From Thiomicrospira microaerophila (GTDB lineage Bacteria > Pseudomonadota > Gammaproteobacteria > Thiomicrospirales > Thiomicrospiraceae), in contig NZ_JYNN01000019.1 of assembly GCF_000934765.1 (NCBI RefSeq), positions 1 to 59,997 on the forward strand: a DNA stretch of 59,997 nt, read 5' to 3'. Made by a program: the position numbers and the translations under genes. Under the pieces are notes generated by a model that saw only the letters and a list, made by a program, of their open reading frames with translations, had not been told where the DNA came from and searched no databases. Positions 1 through 10,905 of the stretch are shown in pieces; the first letter of the stretch is position 1, and every line of letters starts with the position of its first letter.

Positions 1-3000
1 GTCACAAGCAACTTCAATGACCCGGACACCAACGACACGCTGACCTACAGTGCGAGCGGTCTGCCGGTGGGGCTGAGCATCGACGCGACAACCGGCATCA
101 TCAGCGGCACGCCGGATGGCTCCGCCAGCCAAGGGGGGCCAGACAACGATGGCGTCTATAGCGTCACCGTCACCGCGACCGACCCGCAGGGCGAAACGGC
201 CGAGCAGACCTTCACCTGGACGGTCGCCAACGTAGCGCCCATCGCCAACAATGATGCGGCCACCACCGACCAAGATACCGCGATCGACAGCGATGCTGAG
301 GCGGCGGTGAACGGCGTGCTGTTCAATGACATCAGCCCGGATGGCGACCCGCTGACGGTATCAGCCGTTAACGGTAACGCCTTCCTTGTAGGTCAAACCA
401 TTTTTGGCACCAACGGGGGGCTATTTACCCTCAACGCCGATGGCAGCTACACCTTCGATCCTAATGACCAATTTAACTCTTTAGCTGTAAACGAAAGTGC
501 TACCACCAGCATCACCTACACGGTCAGTGACGGCGAAGGCGGCACCGATACCGCCGTTCTTGAGATCACCGTAACCGGTGTCAATGACGATCCGGAGGCG
601 CAGAACGATATTGCCATCACTGGCATGAACACTGTAGTCAATATTGATGTGCTGGATAATGATACTGATCCGGACACCAGCGATGTCCTCGTCGTTTCTG
701 AAATCAATGGTTCCCCGGTAACTGTCGGTACGCCTGTGGTCGTTAGCAACGGTCAGGTCACTTTGCTTGGTAATGGTACGCTGGACTTTGAGCCTGCCCT
801 CGGATTTGATGGCCCCGTCACCTTTGACTACACAGTGTCGGATCAGAATGGGGGTACTGATACCGCAACGGTTACGGTCAGCGTGATCAGTGTGGATATT
901 ACCGACAATGCGAGCCCGTCTTCTACGACAACTCCCGATGACGTTCTCGCCGGTATTGATGATCTGGCAAATACGGTAATTACCGGCCGTATACCACCCG
1001 GTGGAACGCTGCTTGGTCTCGAAGTGACTGACGGTACCACAATCCTATCTGTTGATCCGGCATCGATTGCTATTTTCCCCAATGGCACCTTCACTGCGAC
1101 GGTGGATGTGTCAAGTCTGAATGATGGCAATATCGACGTGTCACTGATGGCACAGGACAGCAGTGGAAACTCGGCTAGGGTAGATGATAACATTCTCAAG
1201 GACACTGTGACCGAAGTCAGCATTGATCCGCTGATTGTGGTCAACGGCGAAATCCCTGTCGTTACAGGTACTGGAGAACCCGTTTCGACCATTACCATTA
1301 CCATTACGGTGGACGGTGCCCAGGTTCTTCCAACGACAACAACGGTTGCACCGGATGGAACCTGGAGCTTTACGCCTAGTTCCCCCATCTCGGATACTAT
1401 ATTTAAAATCCAGGCGGATGCGGAGGATCGATGGGGCAATACCGTCGATGAGCTCGGTGATCCCGCCCGGGACACCCGTAATATTCCGGCGCTGGAAATT
1501 GAGGATGTCAACGGCGGCGCCCCTGGCGATATGACCGTACTCGAGTCCGGCCTTCCGGGTGGCTCATCCCCGGAAAGCGACGACATCCAGAAAACAGGCA
1601 CCTTTACACTCGCCAGTACGGACGATCTTAAATTCATTACTGTTGCCGGTACTTCGGTTAGTAAAGCTGACCTGGATGATCTGGGAACCGACCCTGTTGG
1701 CAATGCGGTTCCTGCCATTACGACAACTTATGGTGAGATTAAACTTATCGGTTTTGTCGGGGCGACAGGCGTCGTCACCTACGAATACACCTTGACCGAA
1801 AATACCACAGATCATGAAGATCCGGGGCCGGACACCGTTTCTGACAATATCGTTATTGCAGTAACGGATATCTTCGGTGACACCCGTCAGGGCACCTTGG
1901 AGGTCGTGGTTGTCGATGATGTTCCCGTGGCCGAAGATGTTGCTTTGGTGAGTGTGGATGAGGGTGGTCAAACCATCACTGGCAATGTGATGACCGATGG
2001 CACCCCGGATAGGGTTGGTGCAGATGGTGCCCGGGTTTACGAGATTGATTACACGGATATTAATGGTGATCCCCAGACGGCGACTGTTCCGGATGGTAGC
2101 ACTGTTATTGTTACCACACAGTATGGTGCATTAACTATTGAAAGTGATGGAAGCTGGTCGTATACCAGTAATCTGGCGATTACTCATACGCAGCCGGCAA
2201 ATGACCATGAAGTGTCTGATAACTTCAGCTATCGACTGATTGATGGTGACGGCGATATCAGCAACACGGCAACCCAGCTGATCGATGTGCTGGATACCGA
2301 GCCAGAGGTGGGCACCCCGAATAACCAGAGTGTCTCCGAAGAGCATCTTTTAACCGGCAGCAATCCAGATTCTGATAAGTTGATTAAGACAGGCTCACTC
2401 GATTTGAATCTGGGAGCGGATGCCATTGATACCACATTCGATGCCGCGCAACCCGGACTGGCAGGTTTTACCTCCAATAATAAGTCTGTGGTGTTCAGTA
2501 TCAGCTCCAATGACCATGTGTTGACCGCCACGGCGGATGGCAGCCCGGTGTTTGAAGTGACCATTACCAACCCCACGGCTGCCAATGCAGGCTATAGCTT
2601 TGTGTTGCAAGGGCCTCTTGATCATTTGGCACCCGGAGCCAATTTGGTGCCGGAGTTTGCCTTCACGGTGACGGATGCTGACGGCGACACAGCTATCGGT
2701 ACCTTCCAGGTGGAGGTGGTGGATGATGATATTGGTACCACGCAGAGCATCGGCCTGGATGAGGATGATGACATCACCTTCAACACCACTGCGGATGCCA
2801 ATGAGGGCAATACCACTATTACGGTTGTGGCAGGGTTTGGCGATGCCGTAGTTAATCCCAATGGCACCATCACCTATACGCCATATTCGAACTACAGTGG
2901 CCCGGACTCGTTCCAGTACACCACGACCGGCGCTAACGGAGACACGGTCACGGTGAAAGTGAATGTGACTGTCAACCCGGTTGCGGACGCACCCACCTTC

Positions 3001-6000
3001 ACAAGCGCCGCGGCTGAGATCACCACCCCTGAAGATGTTGCTATTGTCATTGGCTTTAATGCACCGGTGGTTACAGATGACACCCAGGCGAGCCTCGCTG
3101 TTGAGGATTTCCCCGAACGGCTGGGTCCAATTACCTTATCGGATATTCCCAGTGATGCACAACTATTGGATGGCACCGATAGCGATGCACTGCTATTCAC
3201 TTCCACCGGAGACCCGATCACTATTGTAATTAGTGACGGTGCAACGCATATCAATGGCGTTACTGGCGATATCACTATGACAGTGGCGCAGTTCGAGGCG
3301 CTGACGGTGCTGCCGCCCGAGCATGATGCCGATAACTTTGATATAAGTGCATCGGTGACCTCGTTTGAGGTGGATAGCAATGGCGATCCACTACCAGGTG
3401 TGCCCGGAGAGACAACCTCGCTCGATGTCAAGGTGCGAGTTATTGCGGTAACCGATGAGGTGACGCTGTCGATTGATGGTAATCCTGAAGGTGTTATAAA
3501 CCGCACAATCGATGAAGACACCACGCTGGATCTGGCTGTGCTCCTGAGTGCGGATTTTGAAGACCTGGACGGTAGTGAAAATCGCGAGATTATCATTGCT
3601 AACCCGACTGACAATGATCCGATTCTGGTGAATGGTACTGAAGTGCCAGGTGGCGAAAGTATCCCCATTCAGGCACCGGGCTTGTCGACGGACCCATCGG
3701 ATTTCCCCTCGATCACCATTCGCGGCGGACAGGACTTCAGCGGTGACCTTGTGGGCATCACTGTTACGCTGCGTGCTAAAGATACGGACGACGATGATAA
3801 TCTTGACTACTTTGGCGATAACCCTGGCGTCGAAGAGTCAACTGTCACGCTTAATCTTTTTGTTGAACCCGTGGTCGATGAGCCGACTGTTACGGCTACG
3901 GTGACGACCGATGAGGATACGGCGGTCAAGTTCATGGAAGACCTTGGACCTGCCGACGTGCAAGGCACGGAAACCATTACGGGTATCGAGATCAAGGCCG
4001 TGCCTGATGGCTGGGTGATCCAGGATCATAATGGCGTTGTTGTTCATACTGGAAATGGCTCAGCCGATTTCACCGTCGACTCGGATGACGTGAACAGCGG
4101 TGACTACAAAAACTATACTATCAAGCCGCCGGCGCATGATAGTAACAATACGAGCTTGGATCTGGCTGTTACGGTAGAGGATGAACAGACTGTTAATGGG
4201 GTAGTCGTTACAAAAACCGACACATTTACATTGCCTGTCGAAATTCAAGTGCGTCCGGTGGCTGAGGTTGTGGGTGGCGATTCGGACGGCGACGGTACTG
4301 ATGACCTGACGATCAACCCCGATCATGCCTATACCACAAATGGTTTTGAAGACGAGTGGTTTGCGCTTAACCAAGGCGATTTTGATTTGAAGGACGGCTG
4401 GAAAAACCAGGATGATGACGGGTCGGAAAAGACCTACGCCTTGCTGACGCCTGTTTTAGCGGAGGAGGGTGCGTCACAGGGCAACGAGATTGGTTCGTCT
4501 ATCCGCTATTCCACTGATGGTGGCACTACTTGGGTCACAGAAACCTTTAACGGCAGCGTTCCCATTGAGGTGCCGATGGCATACCTTAATACCGTGCAGT
4601 TTAAAGCGGCACCTTTTCAAGCGGCGGTTTATGATATAAAGGTAGAAGCTAAAACAGTGGATACCGATCCTAATGATTCCTCTTATGTCGTTGAAGCCAC
4701 CAGCGGCGAAGCGACCCTGAGCAATATCTTTATTCATCCGGTCGCTAACCTTGTGACTTTAGCGGTTAAAAATGCTAGGGGTGATGAAGATAGTCAAATT
4801 CCTTTGGATATTAAGCCGACTAGTCCTGATGCATCTGAGATTTTTAGGATAATCATTACCGATGTGCCAACTGGTTCTATACTAAATTACAATGGTGTCA
4901 ACGTAGATGCTGATGGTTCAGGTAATTTTGTTATTGAAAACTTTGATTCTTCTACACCTTTGTGGATTCAGCCGCCTGAACACAGTAATGTAAACTTTAC
5001 ATTAAATGTAACTGCCGAGTCTGTTGATGAGTTTAATGGTGAAACAAGTACTCGTTCAACTAGCTTGCCTTTAAGTGTTCGCGTGCGTGGTGTAGCTGAT
5101 GAAGCCAGCATTACGCATTCGGCTGCAGAATTTGCCGAAGTAGATATTGATAACGCAAACGGTGAAGTGGCGCTTAGTAGTGTTATTACGCAGGTTGAAT
5201 CGCCGGACAGCGATGGTTCTGAAACGATTACTTTGAAAATTTCAGGCTTGGATCCGGCGTTTAGTGTCGTGGGCGCTTCTTATTTTGGTGGCACAGGAGC
5301 AGGTAGAACTTGGTTAGTTGAAGCGACTAATCTGGCTAATGTAAAAATTAGCGTTCCGCAAAACTTTAGTGGCACTGTTAAGTTTAATGCCAATGCGATT
5401 ACTACCGAGGATGATGGGGATTCTTTAACAGGGCCAGATACCCCAATTTTGTTTAGAGTGACCCCTTCGCCGGAGGCCACAATTACCCAATCGAGCAGCT
5501 TAACGGAAGACAGCTTAGGTAAGGTTGATTTTGATATCCAGCATCAAAATGGTGATACAGATGAAACCTTGAATTCGGTTTGGTTAAACCAAGCTGACAT
5601 TGATGCAATGGCCATTCAATTCTATTTTGGCAATGCTACGACCACCACTTTACTTCAAGCAGCGAATGATGTCGGTAATACAGAGGTTCAGCTGGATGGC
5701 GGTTGGTATAAGCTGAGCGGAACGGCCTTTGATGATATTTACGCCCAAGCAGCGCCTAACTTAAGCGGAAACTTTAGCTTTAAGGTCCGCTATGAAGTGA
5801 CGGATCCGGTTTCAGATGGTACGACAGGTGGAAGTCTTGGCCCGGTTACTACGCAATCACCGGATACGAATTATAGTCTCGTGGTAAACGCGGTAACTGA
5901 TACGGTTGAGATCGCGGTGGCGAGTATTGATTCAAGTAATTCAGATTTTACGATGGTTGATAATACGCAAGTAACCGCAACGGGTAATGTGTCCATTACG

Positions 6001-9000
6001 GTGAATGTTGAAACAGCTAAGGCTGTTGATAGCAATGCCGATAATGAGCGTGATTATGATGGCAGTGAACAATTATTGTTCTTTAGAATTGATGGCGTGC
6101 CTAAAGGTGTGACTGTGACAGGTGCTGATTTTATTGGACAGACGTCTGGAAACTTAGACACGGGGCAGTGGCTGCTTGATATGAATCAAAGTTTCGACGG
6201 TCCGATAACAACGTCGATTAGTTTTAATCTTGAAGGCTCGGCTGATGAGTTAGCTAATTTGAATCAAAACATCACAATAACCGCCTTTACCCAAGACACT
6301 GGGCCTGGCGGACAGGCAGTGGTAACAGAAAGGACGAGTTGGACTTTGGTAACACCTGTTGATCCAAGTGCCTTTAATGCAACAGGTGCTGATACACTTA
6401 CTCCACCACCTATTAATACATGGCAACAAGAAACATTTAGTAATGCAGACGAAGATGCGTCCTTTAAGCTTGGCGATATTGTTTCAGCTGATGTGGGTTT
6501 TACAGAGCCCGATACAACGGATACCTTTACGATTACGCTGACCAGTTTACCTGCGGGTACTGGGGTGACAGGGATGACAGAAACACAAGTAGCTGGTGAG
6601 ACAGTTTGGACTGCGTCAGGGACAGATCAAGCTGGATTAGAAAGCTTGCTTGATAGCATTCAAATCACACCGCCACAAGATTGGAATGATAATAACCAAC
6701 CTGGCGGGTTAAGTTTTGATGTCACTTTGACAACCTATGCGCCTAATGGTCAACAAAATGTAAGATCAATAAATGTAGCGCAATCGATTAATCCAGTTAC
6801 TGATCCGGCAAGCATTGCGATCAATCCGCCAGCCACTGAGGAAGGTGCTACTTCCGAATTTAATATCAGTCTGTCCAATTCAGCAGATGGTGAATTCAGT
6901 AATTTGGTTGATGGACGCTTGTATATCCAATTGGATGAAACACTGTTAACTGGACCGGGTAGTTTAGAAGGCACTTTGTCTTACGATGGTTTTGTTTTGG
7001 TTTTGGAATCTGTTACGGGTGTGGCAGGTATTACTGATGGCGATTATTATGTGCTTGAAGGTCAGAACATGGCTTACACGCCAGAATTAACTTATAAAGC
7101 AGGTGAGTTTGCTAAGGGTGATGTTTCGATCACTGTGTTTGCAAGGGTACAGGAAACGAACTCAACTGAAATCAAGACATCCTCAACGAGTGCAACCATT
7201 GAAGTAGCACCGGTAAATAGTGGGTTTGATCTTGCTGCATCCGATGTCGATGGACTTGAAGATAAGCTTGTTGCGTTAAGTATAACCGGTAGTGGATTAG
7301 CCGATGCTTCAGAGTCTGTTCAAACAGTTATTTTGCAGGATGTGCGCAATGGTTTCTTGGTTTACTTCGGGCCAAATTCAGGCGACGTTAGCATGGCGAC
7401 TAATGCAGGTGGTGATGGATCGACGAATGATTGGCTGATTCCGACCACGGCTGGAGAGTTGCCTGGTTTTATTGGATTGATGCCCCCAATAGACTGGAGC
7501 GGGAGCTTATCTGATTTAACGCTAAGTGTCATTAGTGGTGAGCCAAGCTTAGACCCACAAATCGATTCAGTGAGCTTTGATGTCACTGTTTTAGGCGTAG
7601 CTGACGGTATTGCATTGACTCCAACACTTAGTTTTGGTGTCGAAGGCGATAAGATAGCACTCAACTTAAATGCTAATATGGGTGACCTGGATGGTTCTGA
7701 AACAGTAACCTTGACCTTAAGCGGTTTGGGCGAGTTTGCTGCCTTTTATACCAATGGTGGGGCAGATTTGATGAACTGGACCTACGATGTCGGTACTGAT
7801 ACCTATACCTTAGCGGGTATTACACCTGCACAAATTAATGATATTTCGTTTGTACAAGCGGCGCAAGCGATAACGAGCAGCAGCATTACTGTGACAGCAA
7901 AAACCATTGATGATAATAGTTTTGCAGGTCAGTCTAATGATGAATCAACAGTATCTTCAACCACGGCGCAAGTCGAGGTTTCAGCTGTTTCGCCGACATC
8001 AGGTGACGACACATTGCTCTATTCGGGTCAACCCATAGATGCCTTGGGCGGAAACGACAGCGTTCGGTTACGTTATGGTGAGAGTGTAACGGGAGATAAC
8101 TTGGCAACTAACCTGAGTAATGTAGAAACGATTAGCATGACAGGTAATGGTGACAATGCGATCAGCGCACTTAGCGTACAAAATGTTATTGACATCACTA
8201 ACTCAAGTAATGTTTTGTATATTAATGGTGACAGTGGCGATAGTTTGACCTTGAGTGATAACAGTGAATGGACTCTGGGTACGGGTGTTTCGGGTTATAA
8301 AGCCTATGTTAATGATTTAGGCACTGTTACTTTGTATGTTGCAGAAGATATTAACCAGTCAGCACCTTTAGAGGATCAATCAGGTATCGTCATCGACGGT
8401 ATTATCGAGGGGATGTATTACGAAACCAGTTCTGGTTTAACGGGTTATACCGATGCGGAAGGTAGCTTTAATTTCCGTGCGGGTGATAGCGTGACCTTTA
8501 GTGTGGGTGGCGTTATCTTGGGTACGGCTTCGCCTGAGGCTTTGGCTGAGGGTCTTCTCTTCCTGCAAGACCTAGCGGGGGTAGAGCGTACCAACCTTAG
8601 CAATGACTATGTGCAGAAGATGGCGGTGTTCTTGCAGTCGTTGGATAGCGTTGGCACCACCGAAGACGGTATTCAAATTTCGCAGGCCACGCGTGACACC
8701 TTGTCGGCGGTGTCGTTGAATTTGGTGAGTGCGTCGATGGAGGAGGTTGTCGCAACCTTGATTGAAGCGGGTTACGCGCCGGTTAGCGTTGAAGAGGCGA
8801 TGGAACACGTGCGCGATATGTTGATTATTTTTGATGACAACATTAATGCTGACGACTTTGATTTGTCGGATTTTGCGGTTGATGAGGATTCTTTAGCCGA
8901 AACCTTGGCATTGATGGCTGAGCAACCAGGCCTGGTTGTGCTGGATGAGGATGCGTTACTCATTGATGCGGCGGCGTTTGCTGAAGTGGCGGATGTTGGT

Positions 9001-9192
9001 GGTGACGATTTGGCTAGCGCTGATAGTTTACCGGCTTTGGAAGAGGTGTTTGTGTTGGATGAGTCGGCGCCAATTTTTGCTGACGATGAACAGGATATCC
9101 CGCTTGGTGAGCTAAAACCGAATGATGGCGATGTGTATATTGATGCGAAGCCTGTGCAAGATCTGGAGGCGGAGGAGACAACGGATTTTTAG
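1..9192 (+). CDS. Giant LapA/BpfA-like type I secreted adhesin, 5'-truncated by the window
   Basis: The frame is open from base 1, so the start lies outside and about 3063 residues are visible. From the N-terminal side there is a putative Ig (He_PIG) domain, VCBS/cadherin-like repeats (D-G-S-Y-T-F-type strands), Ig-like modules, VCBS/T1SS-type repeats (about 770-1000), and then a long series of degenerate Ig-like repeats marked by D-G-S-E motifs. Near the C-terminus are one RTX-like stretch (LGGNDSVRL), a beta module with GLTGYTDAEGSFNF, and a very acidic tail typical of type I export signals. The protein is probably a cell-surface biofilm adhesin exported by the LapE/LapB/LapC-like proteins encoded downstream. 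The N-terminal retention module and LapG cleavage site cannot be seen. Base composition falls from GC-rich to AT-rich at about 4.4-4.8 kb, suggesting a mosaic gene. The adhesin class is fairly sure, the exact orthology inferred. Confidence 0.88.
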   Translation, partial: VTSNFNDPDTNDTLTYSASGLPVGLSIDATTGIISGTPDGSASQGGPDNDGVYSVTVTATDPQGETAEQTFTWTVANVAPIANNDAATTDQDTAIDSDAEAAVNGVLFNDISPDGDPLTVSAVNGNAFLVGQTIFGTNGGLFTLNADGSYTFDPNDQFNSLAVNESATTSITYTVSDGEGGTDTAVLEITVTGVNDDPEAQNDIAITGMNTVVNIDVLDNDTDPDTSDVLVVSEINGSPVTVGTPVVVSNGQVTLLGNGTLDFEPALGFDGPVTFDYTVSDQNGGTDTATVTVSVISVDITDNASPSSTTTPDDVLAGIDDLANTVITGRIPPGGTLLGLEVTDGTTILSVDPASIAIFPNGTFTATVDVSSLNDGNIDVSLMAQDSSGNSARVDDNILKDTVTEVSIDPLIVVNGEIPVVTGTGEPVSTITITITVDGAQVLPTTTTVAPDGTWSFTPSSPISDTIFKIQADAEDRWGNTVDELGDPARDTRNIPALEIEDVNGGAPGDMTVLESGLPGGSSPESDDIQKTGTFTLASTDDLKFITVAGTSVSKADLDDLGTDPVGNAVPAITTTYGEIKLIGFVGATGVVTYEYTLTENTTDHEDPGPDTVSDNIVIAVTDIFGDTRQGTLEVVVVDDVPVAEDVALVSVDEGGQTITGNVMTDGTPDRVGADGARVYEIDYTDINGDPQTATVPDGSTVIVTTQYGALTIESDGSWSYTSNLAITHTQPANDHEVSDNFSYRLIDGDGDISNTATQLIDVLDTEPEVGTPNNQSVSEEHLLTGSNPDSDKLIKTGSLDLNLGADAIDTTFDAAQPGLAGFTSNNKSVVFSISSNDHVLTATADGSPVFEVTITNPTAANAGYSFVLQGPLDHLAPGANLVPEFAFTVTDADGDTAIGTFQVEVVDDDIGTTQSIGLDEDDDITFNTTADANEGNTTITVVAGFGDAVVNPNGTITYTPYSNYSGPDSFQYTTTGANGDTVTVKVNVTVNPVADAPTFTSAAAEITTPEDVAIVIGFNAPVVTDDTQASLAVEDFPERLGPITLSDIPSDAQLLDGTDSDALLFTSTGDPITIVISDGATHINGVTGDITMTVAQFEALTVLPPEHDADNFDISASVTSFEVDSNGDPLPGVPGETTSLDVKVRVIAVTDEVTLSIDGNPEGVINRTIDEDTTLDLAVLLSADFEDLDGSENREIIIANPTDNDPILVNGTEVPGGESIPIQAPGLSTDPSDFPSITIRGGQDFSGDLVGITVTLRAKDTDDDDNLDYFGDNPGVEESTVTLNLFVEPVVDEPTVTATVTTDEDTAVKFMEDLGPADVQGTETITGIEIKAVPDGWVIQDHNGVVVHTGNGSADFTVDSDDVNSGDYKNYTIKPPAHDSNNTSLDLAVTVEDEQTVNGVVVTKTDTFTLPVEIQVRPVAEVVGGDSDGDGTDDLTINPDHAYTTNGFEDEWFALNQGDFDLKDGWKNQDDDGSEKTYALLTPVLAEEGASQGNEIGSSIRYSTDGGTTWVTETFNGSVPIEVPMAYLNTVQFKAAPFQAAVYDIKVEAKTVDTDPNDSSYVVEATSGEATLSNIFIHPVANLVTLAVKNARGDEDSQIPLDIKPTSPDASEIFRIIITDVPTGSILNYNGVNVDADGSGNFVIENFDSSTPLWIQPPEHSNVNFTLNVTAESVDEFNGETSTRSTSLPLSVRVRGVADEASITHSAAEFAEVDIDNANGEVALSSVITQVESPDSDGSETITLKISGLDPAFSVVGASYFGGTGAGRTWLVEATNLANVKISVPQNFSGTVKFNANAITTEDDGDSLTGPDTPILFRVTPSPEATITQSSSLTEDSLGKVDFDIQHQNGDTDETLNSVWLNQADIDAMAIQFYFGNATTTTLLQAANDVGNTEVQLDGGWYKLSGTAFDDIYAQAAPNLSGNFSFKVRYEVTDPVSDGTTGGSLGPVTTQSPDTNYSLVVNAVTDTVEIAVASIDSSNSDFTMVDNTQVTATGNVSITVNVETAKAVDSNADNERDYDGSEQLLFFRIDGVPKGVTVTGADFIGQTSGNLDTGQWLLDMNQSFDGPITTSISFNLEGSADELANLNQNITITAFTQDTGPGGQAVVTERTSWTLVTPVDPSAFNATGADTLTPPPINTWQQETFSNADEDASFKLGDIVSADVGFTEPDTTDTFTITLTSLPAGTGVTGMTETQVAGETVWTASGTDQAGLESLLDSIQITPPQDWNDNNQPGGLSFDVTLTTYAPNGQQNVRSINVAQSINPVTDPASIAINPPATEEGATSEFNISLSNSADGEFSNLVDGRLYIQLDETLLTGPGSLEGTLSYDGFVLVLESVTGVAGITDGDYYVLEGQNMAYTPELTYKAGEFAKGDVSITVFARVQETNSTEIKTSSTSATIEVAPVNSGFDLAASDVDGLEDKLVALSITGSGLADASESVQTVILQDVRNGFLVYFGPNSGDVSMATNAGGDGSTNDWLIPTTAGELPGFIGLMPPIDWSGSLSDLTLSVISGEPSLDPQIDSVSFDVTVLGVADGIALTPTLSFGVEGDKIALNLNANMGDLDGSETVTLTLSGLGEFAAFYTNGGADLMNWTYDVGTDTYTLAGITPAQINDISFVQAAQAITSSSITVTAKTIDDNSFAGQSNDESTVSSTTAQVEVSAVSPTSGDDTLLYSGQPIDALGGNDSVRLRYGESVTGDNLATNLSNVETISMTGNGDNAISALSVQNVIDITNSSNVLYINGDSGDSLTLSDNSEWTLGTGVSGYKAYVNDLGTVTLYVAEDINQSAPLEDQSGIVIDGIIEGMYYETSSGLTGYTDAEGSFNFRAGDSVTFSVGGVILGTASPEALAEGLLFLQDLAGVERTNLSNDYVQKMAVFLQSLDSVGTTEDGIQISQATRDTLSAVSLNLVSASMEEVVATLIEAGYAPVSVEEAMEHVRDMLIIFDDNINADDFDLSDFAVDEDSLAETLALMAEQPGLVVLDEDALLIDAAAFAEVADVGGDDLASADSLPALEEVFVLDESAPIFADDEQDIPLGELKPNDGDVYIDAKPVQDLEAEETTDF
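8923..8938. repeat. Perfect copy of the 16-bp palindrome CAACCAGGCCTGGTTG
   Basis: A perfect palindrome inside the adhesin gene, read there as QPGLV. The same 16-mer recurs at 9255, 25898, 43206 and 45894 (see findings). Confidence 0.9.
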
Positions 9193-9247
9193 TTGAATTA
9201 ATTATTTAGCTAATTAATTATTTATCGCTGTTGTTTATCAACAGAAG

Positions 9248-9284
9248 GGCGCGGCAACCAGGCCTGGTTGTCGCGCCTTTTTTT
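9248..9284 (+). terminator. Rho-independent terminator of the adhesin gene, built around the 16-bp palindrome
   Basis: GGCGCG (9248-9253) pairs with CGCGCC (9272-9277). The inner stem is the perfect palindrome CAACCAGGCCTGGTTG (9255-9270), and seven T follow (9278-9284). It lies 55 bp after the adhesin stop codon. Confidence 0.92.
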
Positions 9285-9559
9285 ATGTGGTCATTAGTTT
9301 GATTAATGTCAGTTTTTGTCGGTATTTAGAAACTGGTCATGATTTAAATTTTCATGTAGAATACTGAGGTAATTGTGTATTAAACGGTTTTTTAGTGGTT
9401 GATTGGGATTGGTCAGAGGTGTTGGTCAATTTGTTGTTTTTTGTATGAAGAAGTCTTGTGTCATCTCTCTTTCACATCGTTTCTTTTAAATGCTCACAAA
9501 ATGCTTCTATTTGTCGTTTAGAATTTGCTTAGGTTATGAACAAAGGTGATGGTTAGGTC
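9285..9559 (+). other. AT-rich intergenic leader before the lap export operon
   Basis: No ORF or RNA gene is recognised here. The region must hold the promoter of the tolC-to-luxR operon, because a terminator precedes it and every following gene is closely spaced. I see no convincing -35/-10 pair. Confidence 0.5.
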
Positions 9560-10870
9560 ATGCGAAAAAAATTAGCTTGTTGGGTTTTAATCGGGAGTTT
9601 TGTTGCGCCGGCTTATTCGATGACGCTTGAGGAAACGGTTTCGGAGGCGATTGTGCATAATCCGGAGTTTCGTGCTGAAGTAAAGCGTTATCATGGCCTT
9701 CAAGCCGAGGTGCGTGGCGCAAAAAGTGATTTTTATCCCACGATTGATTTGTTGGGGGGTGTGGGTTATGAAGAGGTCAATAATGCGGCGATTGATAATG
9801 TCGGCGATGGGTTGATTCGTCGTGAGACGTCTATTCGATTAACACAAAACCTGTTTGAGGGCTTTGGTACGCAGTATGAGGTGCAGCGTTTGCAGTATCG
9901 CGTTGATGCGCAGTCTTATACGGTGATGGCGCGCGCGAATGATACGGCGTTGTTGATGGCCGAGGCGTATATTGATTTGATTACCGAGCAGGAGTTGTTG
10001 AAGCTGGCGCAGGATAATAAGGATACGCATCAGCGTATTTTGGCGCAAATTATTCAGCGTAATGATGCGGGCATAGGCAATTTGGTTGAGGTGGATCAAG
10101 CCAGAGCGCGTTTAGCGCTGGCTGAATCGAATTATGCGGCGGTGCAAAATAATTATTTTGATGCGAAGGCACGTTTTCGCCGTGTTTTGGGGCGTGACCC
10201 TGATAATATTTTGGTGCGCCCTGTATTTCGTGCGTCATTACCGAGTGATTTAGAGACCGCCACGCAGATGGCGATGCAAGACCATCCTACCTTACGTTCA
10301 GCTAGCGGCGATATCGCTGAAACCCGTGCGCAGTATAAAGCCGCAGATCGTTTTAATTATCCAAGATTTGATTTAGAAGTGGAGCGGACGTTTGATCGTA
10401 ACCTAGGCGGTGTGGAGGGTAAAAATGAAAACCTCCAGGTGATGTTGCGGATGCGTTATAACCTGTATCGTGGTGGACGGGATTCGGCTGAAAAGCGCCG
10501 AACGGTATCGGCCTATCAAGAAGCGTCTGAGATTCGGGATAATACACGTCGTCAAGTGGTCGAAAATTTACGTTATGCGTGGAATGCGCAGGTGTATGTT
10601 GGTCGCCAATTGAATTTTATTGAGCAGCACATTAAACTGACGTATGACACTTTAACGGGCTATCGGCAACAATTTACGCTGGGGCGGCGCAGTTTGTTGG
10701 ATTTATTGAACACTGAGAATGAATATTATGGGGCGACGCGTAATTTAATTAGCAGCGAGGCGGAGTTGCTGAAGGCGCAGTATCGTATTCTTGCGGCGAT
10801 GGGGCATTTGTTGCCGAGTCTCGATATTGCGTATGGGTTTATCCATACCCAAGACCATCCGGATGAATAA
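9560..10870 (+). CDS. lapE: TolC-family outer-membrane channel (LapE/AggA-like)
   Basis: 436 aa. The signal peptide is about residues 1-20 (ends PAYS), followed by the long alpha-helical repeats of TolC-type outer membrane efflux proteins (ETVSEAIVHNPEF near the N-terminus, and a second repeat with GRRSLLDLLNTENEYY near residue 380). It should form the outer-membrane/periplasmic duct of the type I secretion system completed by the ABC transporter at 15488 and the adaptor at 17667. It is the first gene of the export operon and follows its probable substrate. The Lap-specific name rests on context. Confidence 0.88.
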   Translation: MRKKLACWVLIGSFVAPAYSMTLEETVSEAIVHNPEFRAEVKRYHGLQAEVRGAKSDFYPTIDLLGGVGYEEVNNAAIDNVGDGLIRRETSIRLTQNLFEGFGTQYEVQRLQYRVDAQSYTVMARANDTALLMAEAYIDLITEQELLKLAQDNKDTHQRILAQIIQRNDAGIGNLVEVDQARARLALAESNYAAVQNNYFDAKARFRRVLGRDPDNILVRPVFRASLPSDLETATQMAMQDHPTLRSASGDIAETRAQYKAADRFNYPRFDLEVERTFDRNLGGVEGKNENLQVMLRMRYNLYRGGRDSAEKRRTVSAYQEASEIRDNTRRQVVENLRYAWNAQVYVGRQLNFIEQHIKLTYDTLTGYRQQFTLGRRSLLDLLNTENEYYGATRNLISSEAELLKAQYRILAAMGHLLPSLDIAYGFIHTQDHPDE

Positions 10871-10905
10871 CGGTGGTTTATAAAGTAGAGGTACAGAGAA
10901 GGCAT

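Noticed and set aside
843-1718. Long antisense reading frame opposite the adhesin gene (291 codons)
   Set aside because: It is the Ser/Val/Thr-rich mirror of Asp/Thr/Gly-rich coding sequence; the + frame has clear domains.
2892-3668. Second long antisense frame opposite the adhesin gene
   Set aside because: Same reason; no domain, no ribosome site.
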